DNA of 14,243 nt from an uncultured Collinsella sp. (lineage in GTDB: Bacteria > Actinomycetota > Coriobacteriia > Coriobacteriales > Coriobacteriaceae). The position numbers were made by a program, and so were the translations under genes. The stretch covers positions 1 through 14,243 of the forward strand of contig CAAEOE010000012.1 in the NCBI GenBank assembly GCA_900757505.1, given 5' to 3'. Position 1 is the first letter of the stretch. The number at the start of each line of letters is the position of its first letter. Below, one piece after another: positions 8,654 through 14,219 of this stretch. Below the pieces are notes generated by a model, which saw only the letters and a list, made by a program, of their open reading frames with translations, was not told the DNA's origin and ran no database searches.

Positions 8654-9337
8654 ATGGACGCTGCGGCTTTGGACTTAACCCCTCGGGGTACGGCTTCGAT
8701 TGAGGTGCTTGTAAACGGGCCCATCCAGACCAACAGTTACGCCGTTATTTCGAGTGGCGAATGCTTGATTATCGATCCCGCTTGGGAAGGCGAAAACCTC
8801 GTTGCGCACATCCGAGCCGAACACCCTGGCGTGCATGTGCTCGGTTCCGTCTGCACGCACGGTCATGCCGACCATGTTGGCGGTGTAGCCGGAGTTCGGG
8901 CCGCCGTTGGCGCTGACGCCTTGTACGAGCTGTGTGTTAAGGATGCGACTGTGCCGCATGCGAATATAGAGGAGCAGCGAGCGATGTGGGGCATCGAGAC
9001 GCCCGATCCGGGCGAGCCGACGCGGCTGCTTGCCGAGGGCGATACCATTGAACTAGGCGACATTTGCCTGCAGGTTATCGAGGCGCCCGGGCATACGCCG
9101 GGTGGCATTGTCTTGTTTGCTGCCACCGAGCAGGGGAACATTGCCTTTGTGGGCGATACACTATTCCCGGGCAGCCACGGCCGCACCGATCTTTCTGGAG
9201 GAGACGAGGCGGCGATTCTGCGCTCGCTCTCCAAGCTCGCCCGGCTTCTCCCGCCCGATACCGTTTGCCTAACCGGCCATGGCGATTCGACCACTGTGGC
9301 ACGCGAGCTTATGCGGAACCCTTTCATGCAGATGTAG
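8654..9337 (+). CDS. MBL-fold metallo-hydrolase, glyoxalase II-like
   Basis: The product is a 227-residue cytosolic hydrolase of the metallo-beta-lactamase fold. It carries the full dinuclear metal set: THGHADH (His69, His71, Asp73, His74), GHTPGG with His147, VGDTLF with Asp168, and LTGHGD with His209. The spacing and length match the small YcbL/glyoxalase-II-like subgroup of thioester hydrolases. The natural substrate is unknown, and hydroxyacylglutathione is unlikely to be the one in a bacterium that may lack glutathione. The ATG at 8654 follows an excellent AGAAGGAGG (8637-8645) at 8-base spacing. The gene lies 86 bases after rel and could be read from the same transcript. Downstream there is a 194-base gap before fba. 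Confidence 0.88.
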   Translation: MDAAALDLTPRGTASIEVLVNGPIQTNSYAVISSGECLIIDPAWEGENLVAHIRAEHPGVHVLGSVCTHGHADHVGGVAGVRAAVGADALYELCVKDATVPHANIEEQRAMWGIETPDPGEPTRLLAEGDTIELGDICLQVIEAPGHTPGGIVLFAATEQGNIAFVGDTLFPGSHGRTDLSGGDEAAILRSLSKLARLLPPDTVCLTGHGDSTTVARELMRNPFMQM

Positions 9338-9367
9338 CTTTGTAGTCAGCTTCTGAAGCACGAGAAG

Positions 9368-9442
9368 CGTCCAAACGTCAAGATATTTTCCCCAACGGGT
9401 CGATTCCGTAGGGCAAGCGGTCAAAAAAAGTCTGTTTGGACG
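9368..9442. repeat. 9-bp inverted repeat upstream of the fba promoter
   Basis: CGTCCAAAC (9368-9376) and GTTTGGACG (9434-9442) are exact reverse complements, 57 bases apart. The right arm lies about 44 bases before the fba -10. A smaller hairpin (GCTTCT 9349-9354 / AGAAGC 9363-9368) sits just to the left. Neither is followed by a T-run in the sense direction, so termination of the MBL transcript here is unproven. Confidence 0.4.
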
Positions 9443-9454
9443 ATATTCGTGAAC

Positions 9455-9466
9455 AAACGAACGTTT
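9455..9466. promoter_or_regulatory. Dyad operator-like site AAACG-AA-CGTTT before fba
   Basis: A perfect 5+5 dyad with a 2-base centre overlaps the expected -35 position of the fba promoter. A bound repressor here would block RNA polymerase. Which regulator, if any, is not known. Confidence 0.35.
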
Positions 9467-9491
9467 ATGCTCGGATACGCCGTGGTAAAAT
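9464..9491 (+). promoter_or_regulatory. fba promoter with extended -10
   Basis: TGGTAAAAT (9483-9491) is an extended -10 (TGn plus TAAAAT). A weak -35 (TTTATG, 9464-9469) stands 16 bases upstream. It lies 41 bases before the fba ATG. Confidence 0.6.
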
Positions 9492-9531
9492 CACAGGCGT
9501 TATCGGAGCAACCTTACAGGAGGTTTCTTTT

Positions 9532-10398
9532 ATGCTCGTCAACGCAGCAGACATGCTCAAGAAGGCCGAGGCCGGCAAGTACGGTCTCGGTGCCTTCAAC
9601 ACCAACAACCTCGAGTGGACCCTGGCTATTCTCCAGGCCGCCGAGGAGGCCAAGTCTCCGCTGATCCTTCAGTGCACCGCTGGTGCCGCTAAGTGGATGG
9701 GCGGTTTCAAGGTCTGCGCCGACATGGTCAAGGCTGCCGTCGAGGCCACGGGCGTTACCGTTCCCGTCGCCCTTCACCTCGATCACGGTTCTTACGAGGA
9801 CTGCTTCAAGTGCATCGAGGCCGGCTTCACGTCCATCATGTATGACGGCTCTCACGAGGAGACCTTCCAGCTTAACCTCGACCGCACCAAGGAGCTCGTT
9901 GAGCTTGCCCACTCCAAGGGCATGTCCATCGAGGCCGAGGTCGGCGGCATCGGCGGCACCGAGGACGGCGTGACCTCCAGCGGCGAGCTCGCTGATCCTG
10001 CTGAGTGCAAGCAGATCGCTGACCTGGGCGTCGACTTCCTCGCCTGCGGCATCGGCAACATCCACGGCGTGTACCCTGCCGACTGGGCTGGCCTTTCCTT
10101 CGAGCGCCTGGGCGAGATCAAGGCTCAGACCGGTGACCTGCCCCTCGTTCTGCACGGTGGCACCGGCATCCCCGAGGATCAGATCAAGAAGGCCATCTCC
10201 CTGGGCATCTCCAAGATCAACGTCAACACCGACCTGCAGCTCGTCTTCGCAAAGGGCGTCCGCGAGTACATCGAGGCCGGCAAGGATCAGCAGGGCAAGG
10301 GCTTTGACCCTCGCAAGCTCCTCAAGCCTGGTCGCGACAACATCGTTGCTCGCACCAAGGAGCTCATGGAGGAGTTTGGCTCCGTCAACAAGGCGTAA
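9532..10398 (+). CDS. fba: Class II fructose-bisphosphate aldolase
   Basis: This 288-residue zinc aldolase interconverts fructose-1,6-bisphosphate with glyceraldehyde-3-phosphate and dihydroxyacetone phosphate in glycolysis and gluconeogenesis. Visible family motifs are GLGAFNTNN near the N-terminus, HLDHGS with Asp84 and His85, EAEVGGIGG, GNIHGVYP with His178, LHGGTG with His208, and KINVNTDLQ. The three histidines are the expected zinc ligands. The class IIB-like length also fits tagatose-bisphosphate aldolases, so substrate is inferred from the generic motif set. The true start is the ATG at 9532, with AGGAGG (9518-9523) 8 bases upstream. An in-frame start at 9436 would include promoter sequence. 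Codon use is extremely biased (mostly C-ending), which suggests high expression. A large hairpin follows the stop. Confidence 0.95.
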   Translation: MLVNAADMLKKAEAGKYGLGAFNTNNLEWTLAILQAAEEAKSPLILQCTAGAAKWMGGFKVCADMVKAAVEATGVTVPVALHLDHGSYEDCFKCIEAGFTSIMYDGSHEETFQLNLDRTKELVELAHSKGMSIEAEVGGIGGTEDGVTSSGELADPAECKQIADLGVDFLACGIGNIHGVYPADWAGLSFERLGEIKAQTGDLPLVLHGGTGIPEDQIKKAISLGISKINVNTDLQLVFAKGVREYIEAGKDQQGKGFDPRKLLKPGRDNIVARTKELMEEFGSVNKA

Positions 10399-10419
10399 GT
10401 AGCGGTTTAACTTCCCGCC

Positions 10420-10515
10420 GGAGGCCCCGTTCACCCTACGCTTTTCCCTTGCGCTCACCTGGCTTTGCCAGAAGTCGCGCAATGGGAAAAGCTCCGGGTG
10501 AACGGGGCCTCCTTT
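10420..10515 (+). terminator. Long nested hairpin / probable terminator of fba
   Basis: A perfect 17-bp inverted repeat (10420-10436 with 10496-10512) encloses a second stem (CTTTTCCC 10441-10448 / GGGAAAAG 10484-10491, continuing with GCGC pairs after a one-base bulge). Inside that is a third stem (CTGGC 10459-10463 / GCCAG 10467-10471) with a TTT loop. The whole is 93 bases and ends in a short CCTTTG rather than a long T-run. Position right after fba suggests termination or mRNA 3' stabilisation, but the size is well beyond a usual intrinsic terminator. Confidence 0.65.
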
Positions 10516-10582
10516 GTTAACTCGCTACAGGGTTACTGGGCTGAATTTATTTATTTATTGACTACCGTTCAGCGGTGTTGAT

Positions 10583-10609
10583 GGCTCCTTTGTTGGGGCT
10601 TTCTTTTTT
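10583..10609 (+). terminator. Possible second intrinsic terminator
   Basis: GGCTCC and GGGGCT can pair over a 6-base loop with two G-U pairs, followed by TTTCTTTTTT. It lies about 70 bases after the large fba hairpin and may serve as a back-up. The stem is modest. Confidence 0.4.
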
Positions 10610-10622
10610 ATCTCGCTACAAT
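10593..10622 (+). promoter_or_regulatory. Promoter for the transglutaminase-like gene
   Basis: TTGGGG (10593-10598) and TACAAT (10617-10622) are 18 bases apart, and the -10 is 35 bases before the ATG at 10658. The -35 overlaps the second arm of the possible terminator at 10583, and the T-tract is in the spacer. Confidence 0.45.
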
Positions 10623-10657
10623 GGGCTTCAAGGGTTCTAGTGACTTGGAGTTTTGGT

Positions 10658-12091
10658 ATGGCTGTTATTAATGTGCTGCCTTCGGATGGGAAGGTTATTG
10701 ACGAGGGCCCTGTTGGTTGCTCTGTTGATGTTTGCTGTGATGATTTTCGCCATCTCGATATTGGGCTACCGCCTGAGATTCTTCGTCTTAAGGATGCCGG
10801 GTATTTGACGCAGGCTGTTGCTGCCTGCGATCGCCTTTTGGAGCAGAACCCCGAGCCTTCGCTGGCTGCTTGTGTTCGTGCCGAGCGGTATCGCATGCTC
10901 GAGACACCGCTTCATTTTTCGGTGTCGCGCGATCAGGCTATTGCGATGATTCGCGAGGAGTGGCCTGAGTTTACCGAAGAGCAGTTTGATGACCTGATTA
11001 ATCGTAAGCGAATTGACTGGCGCTTTATCGATGGCGAGCTGTTTGTTCTCGATAACTTCCTCGATTCGCTTCGCGTGTACCCTAAGGAGGTTCCGGGCCT
11101 GCGTCCCGATTCTACGGACGGCGTCGCGCTGCGTAACCAGATGCTCAGGGAGATGGAGTCGCAAAACGGGTTGGCTCGCGTCATCATGCTTAAGGCATCC
11201 GTGTCTGTCCCCGGTGCTCTGGAGGGAGAGGCTGTTCGCGCGTGGCTACCCGTTGCCGCTGCCTGCCGCCAGCAGTCTCATATCGAGGTTCTCGATATGA
11301 CGTCGGAGGGGAATGTCGCCTCTGAAAACGTTTCGGCTCGTACTGCCTCTTGGGCATCTTCGACTGAACATTCATTCTCGGTGACCTATCGCTATCACAT
11401 TGATGCCGCCTATTGCGATATCTATGGTGGCGCGCTCCCATCGCATCCCTGTATGGACGCGCCTCTGCCCGAGGACACCTCCGAGGACCGTCCGCACATT
11501 GCGTTTACGCCGTACCTGCGACAGCTGACGGAGCGTGTTATTGACGGGCTCGAGGATCAGCTCGATCGTGCTCGGGCTATCTACGACTACTTGACGCATC
11601 ATATTGACTATCGCTATCAGCCGCCGTATCTGCTTCTGGGCTCCATCGCCGATGACTGCGCGCATTCGCTCCGCGGCGATTGCGGCGTTATGGCACTCAC
11701 GTTTATCACCATGTGTCGCATTGCCGGTGTGCCCGCCCGTTGGCAGAGCGGCCTGTATGTTGCGCCCGATTCGGTGGGGCCGCACGATTGGGCTGAGTTC
11801 TATACGCCGCAGACCGGTTGGCTCAACGCCGACGTGTCATTTGGATCTTCTGCTCGCAGGATGGGGGAGGAGTGGCGCCGCCGTCACTACTTTGGCAATC
11901 TCGACCCGTGGCGTATGGTGGCCAACAATCGATTCCAGGCAGAGTTTGAGCCCTCTTTCGACGGCATGCGCGAGGACCCTTACGATAACCAGATGGGTGA
12001 GGCTTCGGTCGACGGTCGCGGATGCCGTCAGCGCGAGATGCTCCGCACAGTCGAACTCATCGAAATGCTCGAAGTTCCATTTTCGGACTAA
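10658..12091 (+). CDS. Transglutaminase-like superfamily protein, function unknown
   Basis: This 477-residue protein has no signal peptide or membrane segment. The C-terminal half holds a transglutaminase/peptidase-like core. RGDCGVMALTFITMCRIAGVP contains the presumed nucleophile Cys342, GPHDWAEFY gives His376, and WLNADVSFG gives Asp392, making a complete Cys-His-Asp triad. Ahead of it, ARAIYDYLTHHIDY is the usual helix preceding the core. The N-terminal 230 or so residues look alpha-helical then beta-rich (HFSVSRDQAIAMIREEWPEF, then VTYRYHIDAAY), and I do not recognise them. The fold is shared by bacterial proteases, peptide amidases and cross-linking enzymes, so the reaction cannot be named. 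The ATG at 10658 has TTGGAG 7 bases upstream and is preferred over the GTG at 10640. Third positions are richer in T than in the neighbouring genes, suggesting lower expression or a different history. Confidence 0.85.
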   Translation: MAVINVLPSDGKVIDEGPVGCSVDVCCDDFRHLDIGLPPEILRLKDAGYLTQAVAACDRLLEQNPEPSLAACVRAERYRMLETPLHFSVSRDQAIAMIREEWPEFTEEQFDDLINRKRIDWRFIDGELFVLDNFLDSLRVYPKEVPGLRPDSTDGVALRNQMLREMESQNGLARVIMLKASVSVPGALEGEAVRAWLPVAAACRQQSHIEVLDMTSEGNVASENVSARTASWASSTEHSFSVTYRYHIDAAYCDIYGGALPSHPCMDAPLPEDTSEDRPHIAFTPYLRQLTERVIDGLEDQLDRARAIYDYLTHHIDYRYQPPYLLLGSIADDCAHSLRGDCGVMALTFITMCRIAGVPARWQSGLYVAPDSVGPHDWAEFYTPQTGWLNADVSFGSSARRMGEEWRRRHYFGNLDPWRMVANNRFQAEFEPSFDGMREDPYDNQMGEASVDGRGCRQREMLRTVELIEMLEVPFSD

Positions 12092-12106
12092 TCGGTAGAA
12101 AGCTGT

Positions 12107-12112
12107 GATAAA
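12107..12112 (+). promoter_or_regulatory. Possible -10 for tRNA-Leu
   Basis: GATAAA, preceded by TGT, lies 18 bases before the tRNA 5' end. A weak TTCGGA (12082) is 19 bases upstream, inside the end of the transglutaminase gene. The match is only fair. Confidence 0.3.
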
Positions 12113-12130
12113 CTAACTCACGCATTACGT

Positions 12131-12217
12131 GCCCGAGTGGCGGAATTGGCAGACGCAGTGGACTCAAAATCCACCGTTGGCAACAACGTGCGAGTTCGAG
12201 TCTCGCCTCGGGCACCA
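12131..12217 (+). tRNA. tRNA-Leu (anticodon CAA)
   Basis: The gene is 87 bases with the CCA end encoded. The acceptor stem is GCCCGAG (12131-12137) with CTCGGGC (12207-12213), discriminator A and CCA (12215-12217). The anticodon stem GTGGA/TCCAC holds the loop CTCAAAA, with anticodon CAA at 12165-12167 reading UUG. A long variable arm (CGTTG, loop GCAA, CAACG) marks it as class II, as expected for leucine. The T arm is GCGAG-TTCGAGT-CTCGC. A strong terminator follows 20 bases later. From T-loop position 12195 onward the sequence is duplicated at 12379. Confidence 0.96.
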
Positions 12218-12263
12218 TACATGCAAGTGAGCGTTCAAGGGGGTTGCGGCCCCCTTTTTCGTG
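12195..12263. repeat. 69-base direct repeat, copy 1 (tRNA-Leu 3' end plus terminator)
   Basis: This copy begins in the T loop (TTCGAG) of tRNA-Leu, covers the 3' acceptor strand, CCA and terminator, and stops after TTTTTCGTG. It matches copy 2 at 12379-12447 at 68 of 69 positions; the mismatch is G12231 versus A12415. The left boundary inside the T arm is the classical crossover zone for integrases that use tRNA genes. Confidence 0.85.
12237..12259 (+). terminator. Intrinsic terminator of tRNA-Leu
   Basis: AAGGGGG (12237-12243) pairs with CCCCCTT (12250-12256) over the 6-base loop TTGCGG, and the T-run ends at 12259. Confidence 0.85.
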
Positions 12264-12378
12264 CCGAACTCGCGTGAGCGCGCGAAGCGTTAAGCAAACA
12301 GGCCTGCGGCCTGTTTGTAGCGGCGCGTGGCGAGGGCGCCGCGCGTCCGAAGCCCGGGGCTTCGCGAAGCGAAGGCCC
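12264..12378. other. Hairpin-rich 115-base segment between the two repeat copies
   Basis: No ORF of note. It has three strong hairpins in a row. The first is CAAACAGGCC (12295-12304) with GGCCTGTTTG (12308-12317) and a TGC loop. The second is GCGGCGC (12320-12326) with GCGCCGC (12336-12342). The third is CGAAGCCC (12348-12355) with GGGCTTCG (12357-12364), which competes with the palindrome GCTTCGCGAAGC (12359-12370). The 9-mer CGCGAAGCG occurs at 12281 and 12363. It could be a degraded or minimal insertion, or a small structured RNA. Confidence 0.5.
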
Positions 12379-12447
12379 TTCGAGTCTCGCCTCGGGCACC
12401 ATACATGCAAGTGAACGTTCAAGGGGGTTGCGGCCCCCTTTTTCGTG
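12379..12447. repeat. 69-base direct repeat, copy 2 (att-like tRNA 3' end plus terminator)
   Basis: This near-perfect copy of 12195-12263 restores the T-loop-to-CCA part of tRNA-Leu but has no tRNA 5' part in front, so it is not a second tRNA gene. It reads as the distal attachment site left by an integration event. The sequence before copy 2 does not resemble the sequence before copy 1, which argues against a simple tandem duplication of one 184-base unit. Confidence 0.75.
12421..12443 (+). terminator. Second copy of the tRNA-Leu terminator
   Basis: The stem-loop and T-run are identical to those at 12237-12259, carried in repeat copy 2. It would isolate the infC promoter from upstream transcription. 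Confidence 0.8.
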
Positions 12448-12473
12448 TACGTAATGTGATAACGCGCTGTACG

Positions 12474-12482
12474 TGTTATTAT
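12474..12482 (+). promoter_or_regulatory. Probable infC operon promoter (extended -10)
   Basis: TGTTATTAT is TGn plus TATTAT. No clear -35 is visible. It lies just after the second terminator and would give a leader of about 175 bases before infC. Confidence 0.5.
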
Positions 12483-12488
12483 TCGCAA

Positions 12489-12645
12489 GGCGTTGTTCCC
12501 GCAATGCCCTAAAGAGGAACCCGAGGGTTCCCACCTTTTGGCGCCAATGAGCAGCTGACTGGTCATACAACTTAGATTCCCTTCCTCAAATCGAGGAACT
12601 CTATGTGTACGACCTGGTTGCTGAGAAGCGCCGGGTTATTTTTTT
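12489..12645 (+). promoter_or_regulatory. Structured infC leader with attenuator terminator
   Basis: Hairpins in order are GGCGTTG (12489-12495) / CAATGCC (12502-12508), GGAACCC (12516-12522) / GGGTTCC (12525-12531), and TTCCTC (12582-12587) / GAGGAA (12593-12598). Last comes a terminator-like stem ACCTGG (12612-12617) / CCGGGT (12631-12636) followed by TATTTTTTT just before the infC ribosome binding site. The AACCCG at 12518-12523 is also complementary to CGGGTT at 12632-12637, so an alternative long-range pairing could open the terminator. In Bacillus subtilis the infC-rpmI-rplT leader is controlled by ribosomal protein L20 through premature termination. Similar logic is inferred here; I cannot confirm an L20 site. 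Confidence 0.55.
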
Positions 12646-12664
12646 ATGAATGGAGGTAGGGAAA

Positions 12665-13219
12665 ATAGCTAAGTCTGATGACACCCGCATCAACGACGAG
12701 ATCACTGCATCTTCGTGCCGTTTGATTGGCGTCGATGGCTCTCAGCTCGGCCTGTTCGCCATCCGCGATGCCCAGCGCGTCGCCGACGATCAGGGTCTCG
12801 ACCTAGTCGAGATCGCTCCCAACGCGGAGCCGCCGGTCTGCAAGGTCATGGACTACGGTAAGTTCAAGTACCAGCAGGCCATGAAGGCCAAGGCTGCTCG
12901 TAAGAACCAGTCCAAGGTCGAGGTCAAGGAAATGAAGTTCCGACCCAAGATCGACGTTGGCGACTACGAGACCAAGAAGGGCCACGTTCTGCGTTTCCTC
13001 AAGAAGGGCGCACGCGTTAAGATCACCATCATGTTCCGCGGCCGTGAGATGGCTCACCCGGAGCAGGGCCTTAACGTTCTCGAGCGTCTCGCCGAGGATC
13101 TCAAGCCTTACGCTACGGTCGAGTCCAAGCCTAAGATGGAAGGCCGTAACATGCTTATGCTGCTCGCCCCGATTAAGGGCGCCTTCGATGAGGATAAAGC
13201 GGCAAGCGATACCAAGTAA
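12665..13219 (+). CDS. infC: Translation initiation factor IF-3, probable AUA start
   Basis: IF-3 binds the 30S subunit, prevents premature 50S joining and rejects poor start codons. The 184-residue product has the N domain (DDTRINDEI, GSQLGLFAIRDAQ, LDLVEIAPNAEPPVCKVMDYGKFKYQQ), the lysine-rich linker and the C domain (VKEMKFRPKIDVGDYETKKGHV, FRGREMAHPEQG). The ATG at 12650 overlaps the Shine-Dalgarno (GGAGG, 12652-12656) and has no site of its own. The ATA at 12665 sits 8 bases after that GGAGG and gives the usual N-terminus (AKSDDTRIN). A non-AUG start is characteristic of infC, where IF-3 represses its own translation by discriminating against it. It is the first gene of infC-rpmI-rplT. 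Confidence 0.93.
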   Translation: MAKSDDTRINDEITASSCRLIGVDGSQLGLFAIRDAQRVADDQGLDLVEIAPNAEPPVCKVMDYGKFKYQQAMKAKAARKNQSKVEVKEMKFRPKIDVGDYETKKGHVLRFLKKGARVKITIMFRGREMAHPEQGLNVLERLAEDLKPYATVESKPKMEGRNMLMLLAPIKGAFDEDKAASDTK

Positions 13220-13251
13220 CTAGTGTTCTGTAACCGATTAAGGAGTATTTC

Positions 13252-13443
13252 ATGCCTAAGATGAAGTCCCACAGCGGCACCAAGAAGCGTTTCCGCAAGA
13301 CTGGTACCGGCAAGCTTATGCGCGCCAAGGCTTTCAAGAGCCACATCCTGAGCAAGAAGTCCACCAAGCGTAAGCGTGGCTTCCGTCAGGAGACCGAGAT
13401 CGCCGCTGCCGACCGCAAGGTCATCAAGTCGCGTCTCGCCTAA
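13252..13443 (+). CDS. rpmI: 50S ribosomal protein L35
   Basis: This 63-residue, very basic protein has the family hallmarks MPKMKSHSGTKKRF at the start, KAFKSHIL in the middle and KVIKSRLA at the end. It is normal length. AAGGAG (13240-13245) is 6 bases before the ATG. It lies 32 bases after infC in the conserved infC-rpmI-rplT order. Confidence 0.97.
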   Translation: MPKMKSHSGTKKRFRKTGTGKLMRAKAFKSHILSKKSTKRKRGFRQETEIAAADRKVIKSRLA

Positions 13444-13489
13444 GTTCGCGTTCCCGTTTTTCGTTTTACCGTCTAGGAGTTGATAGAAC

Positions 13490-13849
13490 ATGGCACGTAT
13501 TAAGCGCGCTGTTGCCGCCAAGAAGAAGCGCCGTACCGTTATGCATCGTGCGAAGGGTTACTACGGTGCCGCTTCGCGTACTTACAAGCATGCTAAAGAG
13601 CAGGTCCAGCACTCCCTGCAGTATCAGTATCGTGATCGCCGCAACAAGAAGCGCGAGATCCGTTCTCTCTGGATCACCCGTATCAACGCTGCTGCTCGCC
13701 TGAACGACATCTCTTACTCTCAGTTCATGCACGGCCTGAAGGTCGCCGGCATCGAGCTCGACCGCAAGGTCCTGGCTCAGATGGCTTACGAGGACATCGA
13801 GTCCTTCAACGAGCTGGCTACCATCGCCAAGAAGGCTCTCGAGGCCTAA
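13490..13849 (+). CDS. rplT: 50S ribosomal protein L20
   Basis: The 119-residue basic protein starts ARIKRAVAAKKKRRTV and contains GYYGAASRTYKHA, RDRRNKKREIR, LWITRINAAAR and YSQFMHGLKVAGIELDRK, which are L20 signatures. L20 binds 23S rRNA early in 50S assembly and in several bacteria represses its own operon through the mRNA leader. AGGAGT (13475-13480) lies 9 bases before the ATG. It is the last gene of the operon, and a strong terminator follows. Confidence 0.97.
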   Translation: MARIKRAVAAKKKRRTVMHRAKGYYGAASRTYKHAKEQVQHSLQYQYRDRRNKKREIRSLWITRINAAARLNDISYSQFMHGLKVAGIELDRKVLAQMAYEDIESFNELATIAKKALEA

Positions 13850-13869
13850 TAGATTCTCTTGAATCGCTA

Positions 13870-13906
13870 GGGGAGTGTCGCGTTGTGCGCGGCGCTCCCT
13901 CTTTTT
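13870..13906 (+). terminator. Intrinsic terminator of infC-rpmI-rplT
   Basis: A 12-bp stem (GGGAGTGTCGCG 13871-13882 with CGCGGCGCTCCC 13888-13899, two G-U pairs) has a 5-base loop. It is followed by TCTTTTT. Confidence 0.9.
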
Positions 13907-14006
13907 ATCTGAAGCGCTGGTTTATATAGCAAAAGCGCGGGTAGATAGACACTTACAGGTGACCGATCTTTATATATCTCTTAACCGAAGGGTCATCATC
14001 TGATAC

Positions 14007-14023
14007 GTGCAGTATTTCTGCAC
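14007..14023. repeat. Perfect dyad GTGCAG-N5-CTGCAC
   Basis: A 6+6 inverted repeat with a 5-base TATTT centre lies in an AT-rich presumed promoter region, 17 bases before a TATATA. It fits a dimeric regulator site or a small RNA hairpin. Confidence 0.4.
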
Positions 14024-14130
14024 CAGCCTTTCTATGACTTATATAGGAAGCAATGTATTGTGTAGGACTTGTGAAGAGTGGAATTGACGTCCCACAGGGC
14101 TTCGCGGTCTGGCAATATATCTCCTTGCCG

Positions 14131-14159
14131 CGCGGCCCGGTGGAACCGGATCAGCCGCG
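14131..14159 (+). ncRNA. Stable nested hairpin in the presumed rRNA leader
   Basis: CGCGGC (14131-14136) pairs with GCCGCG (14154-14159), enclosing CCGGT (14137-14141) / ACCGG (14145-14149). It lies immediately upstream of the boxA-like motif. Confidence 0.4.
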
Positions 14160-14164
14160 GGGCG

Positions 14165-14178
14165 TGCACCTTGAGAAC
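14165..14178 (+). promoter_or_regulatory. boxA-like antitermination motif
   Basis: TGCACCTTGAGAAC resembles the boxA-type sequence found in rRNA leaders and spacers of Gram-positive bacteria (TGYNCYTTGARAAC style). NusB/S10 would bind the RNA form. The identification rests on resemblance only. Confidence 0.45.
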
Positions 14179-14190
14179 CGGATACTGCGA

Positions 14191-14219
14191 GGATGGACAC
14201 TGACTCCAGTGTCGCATCC
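14191..14219 (+). ncRNA. 12-bp hairpin with single bulge after boxA
   Basis: GGATG-GACACTG pairs with CAGTGTC-G-CATCC around an ACTC loop, with one unpaired G. TGC/GCA pairs may extend the stem beyond a small internal loop. It could be an RNase III processing stem of pre-rRNA. Confidence 0.4.

Noticed and set aside
9436..9531. N-terminal extension of fba from 9436
   Set aside because: This stretch contains the promoter and the ribosome binding site, and aldolase homology starts at the ATG at 9532.
12057..12566. 169-codon - strand frame with internal repeats (MVPEARLE-like)
   Set aside because: It runs antisense through tRNA-Leu and both terminator copies. The apparent protein repeats are just the 69-base DNA repeat, a common false annotation opposite tRNA genes.
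12646..12672. 8-codon ORF starting at the ATG at 12646
   Set aside because: It has no ribosome binding site (a T-run precedes it) and its ATG is part of the terminator tail region. It is probably fortuitous overlap with the infC Shine-Dalgarno.
14131..14170. Possible T-box riboswitch, from the TGGAACC in 14141-14147
   Set aside because: The seven bases match the T-box core, but the following GCG is replaced by GGA. They form a simple self-complementary stem, and no stem I/specifier arrangement is visible upstream. The boxA-like context fits an rRNA leader better.
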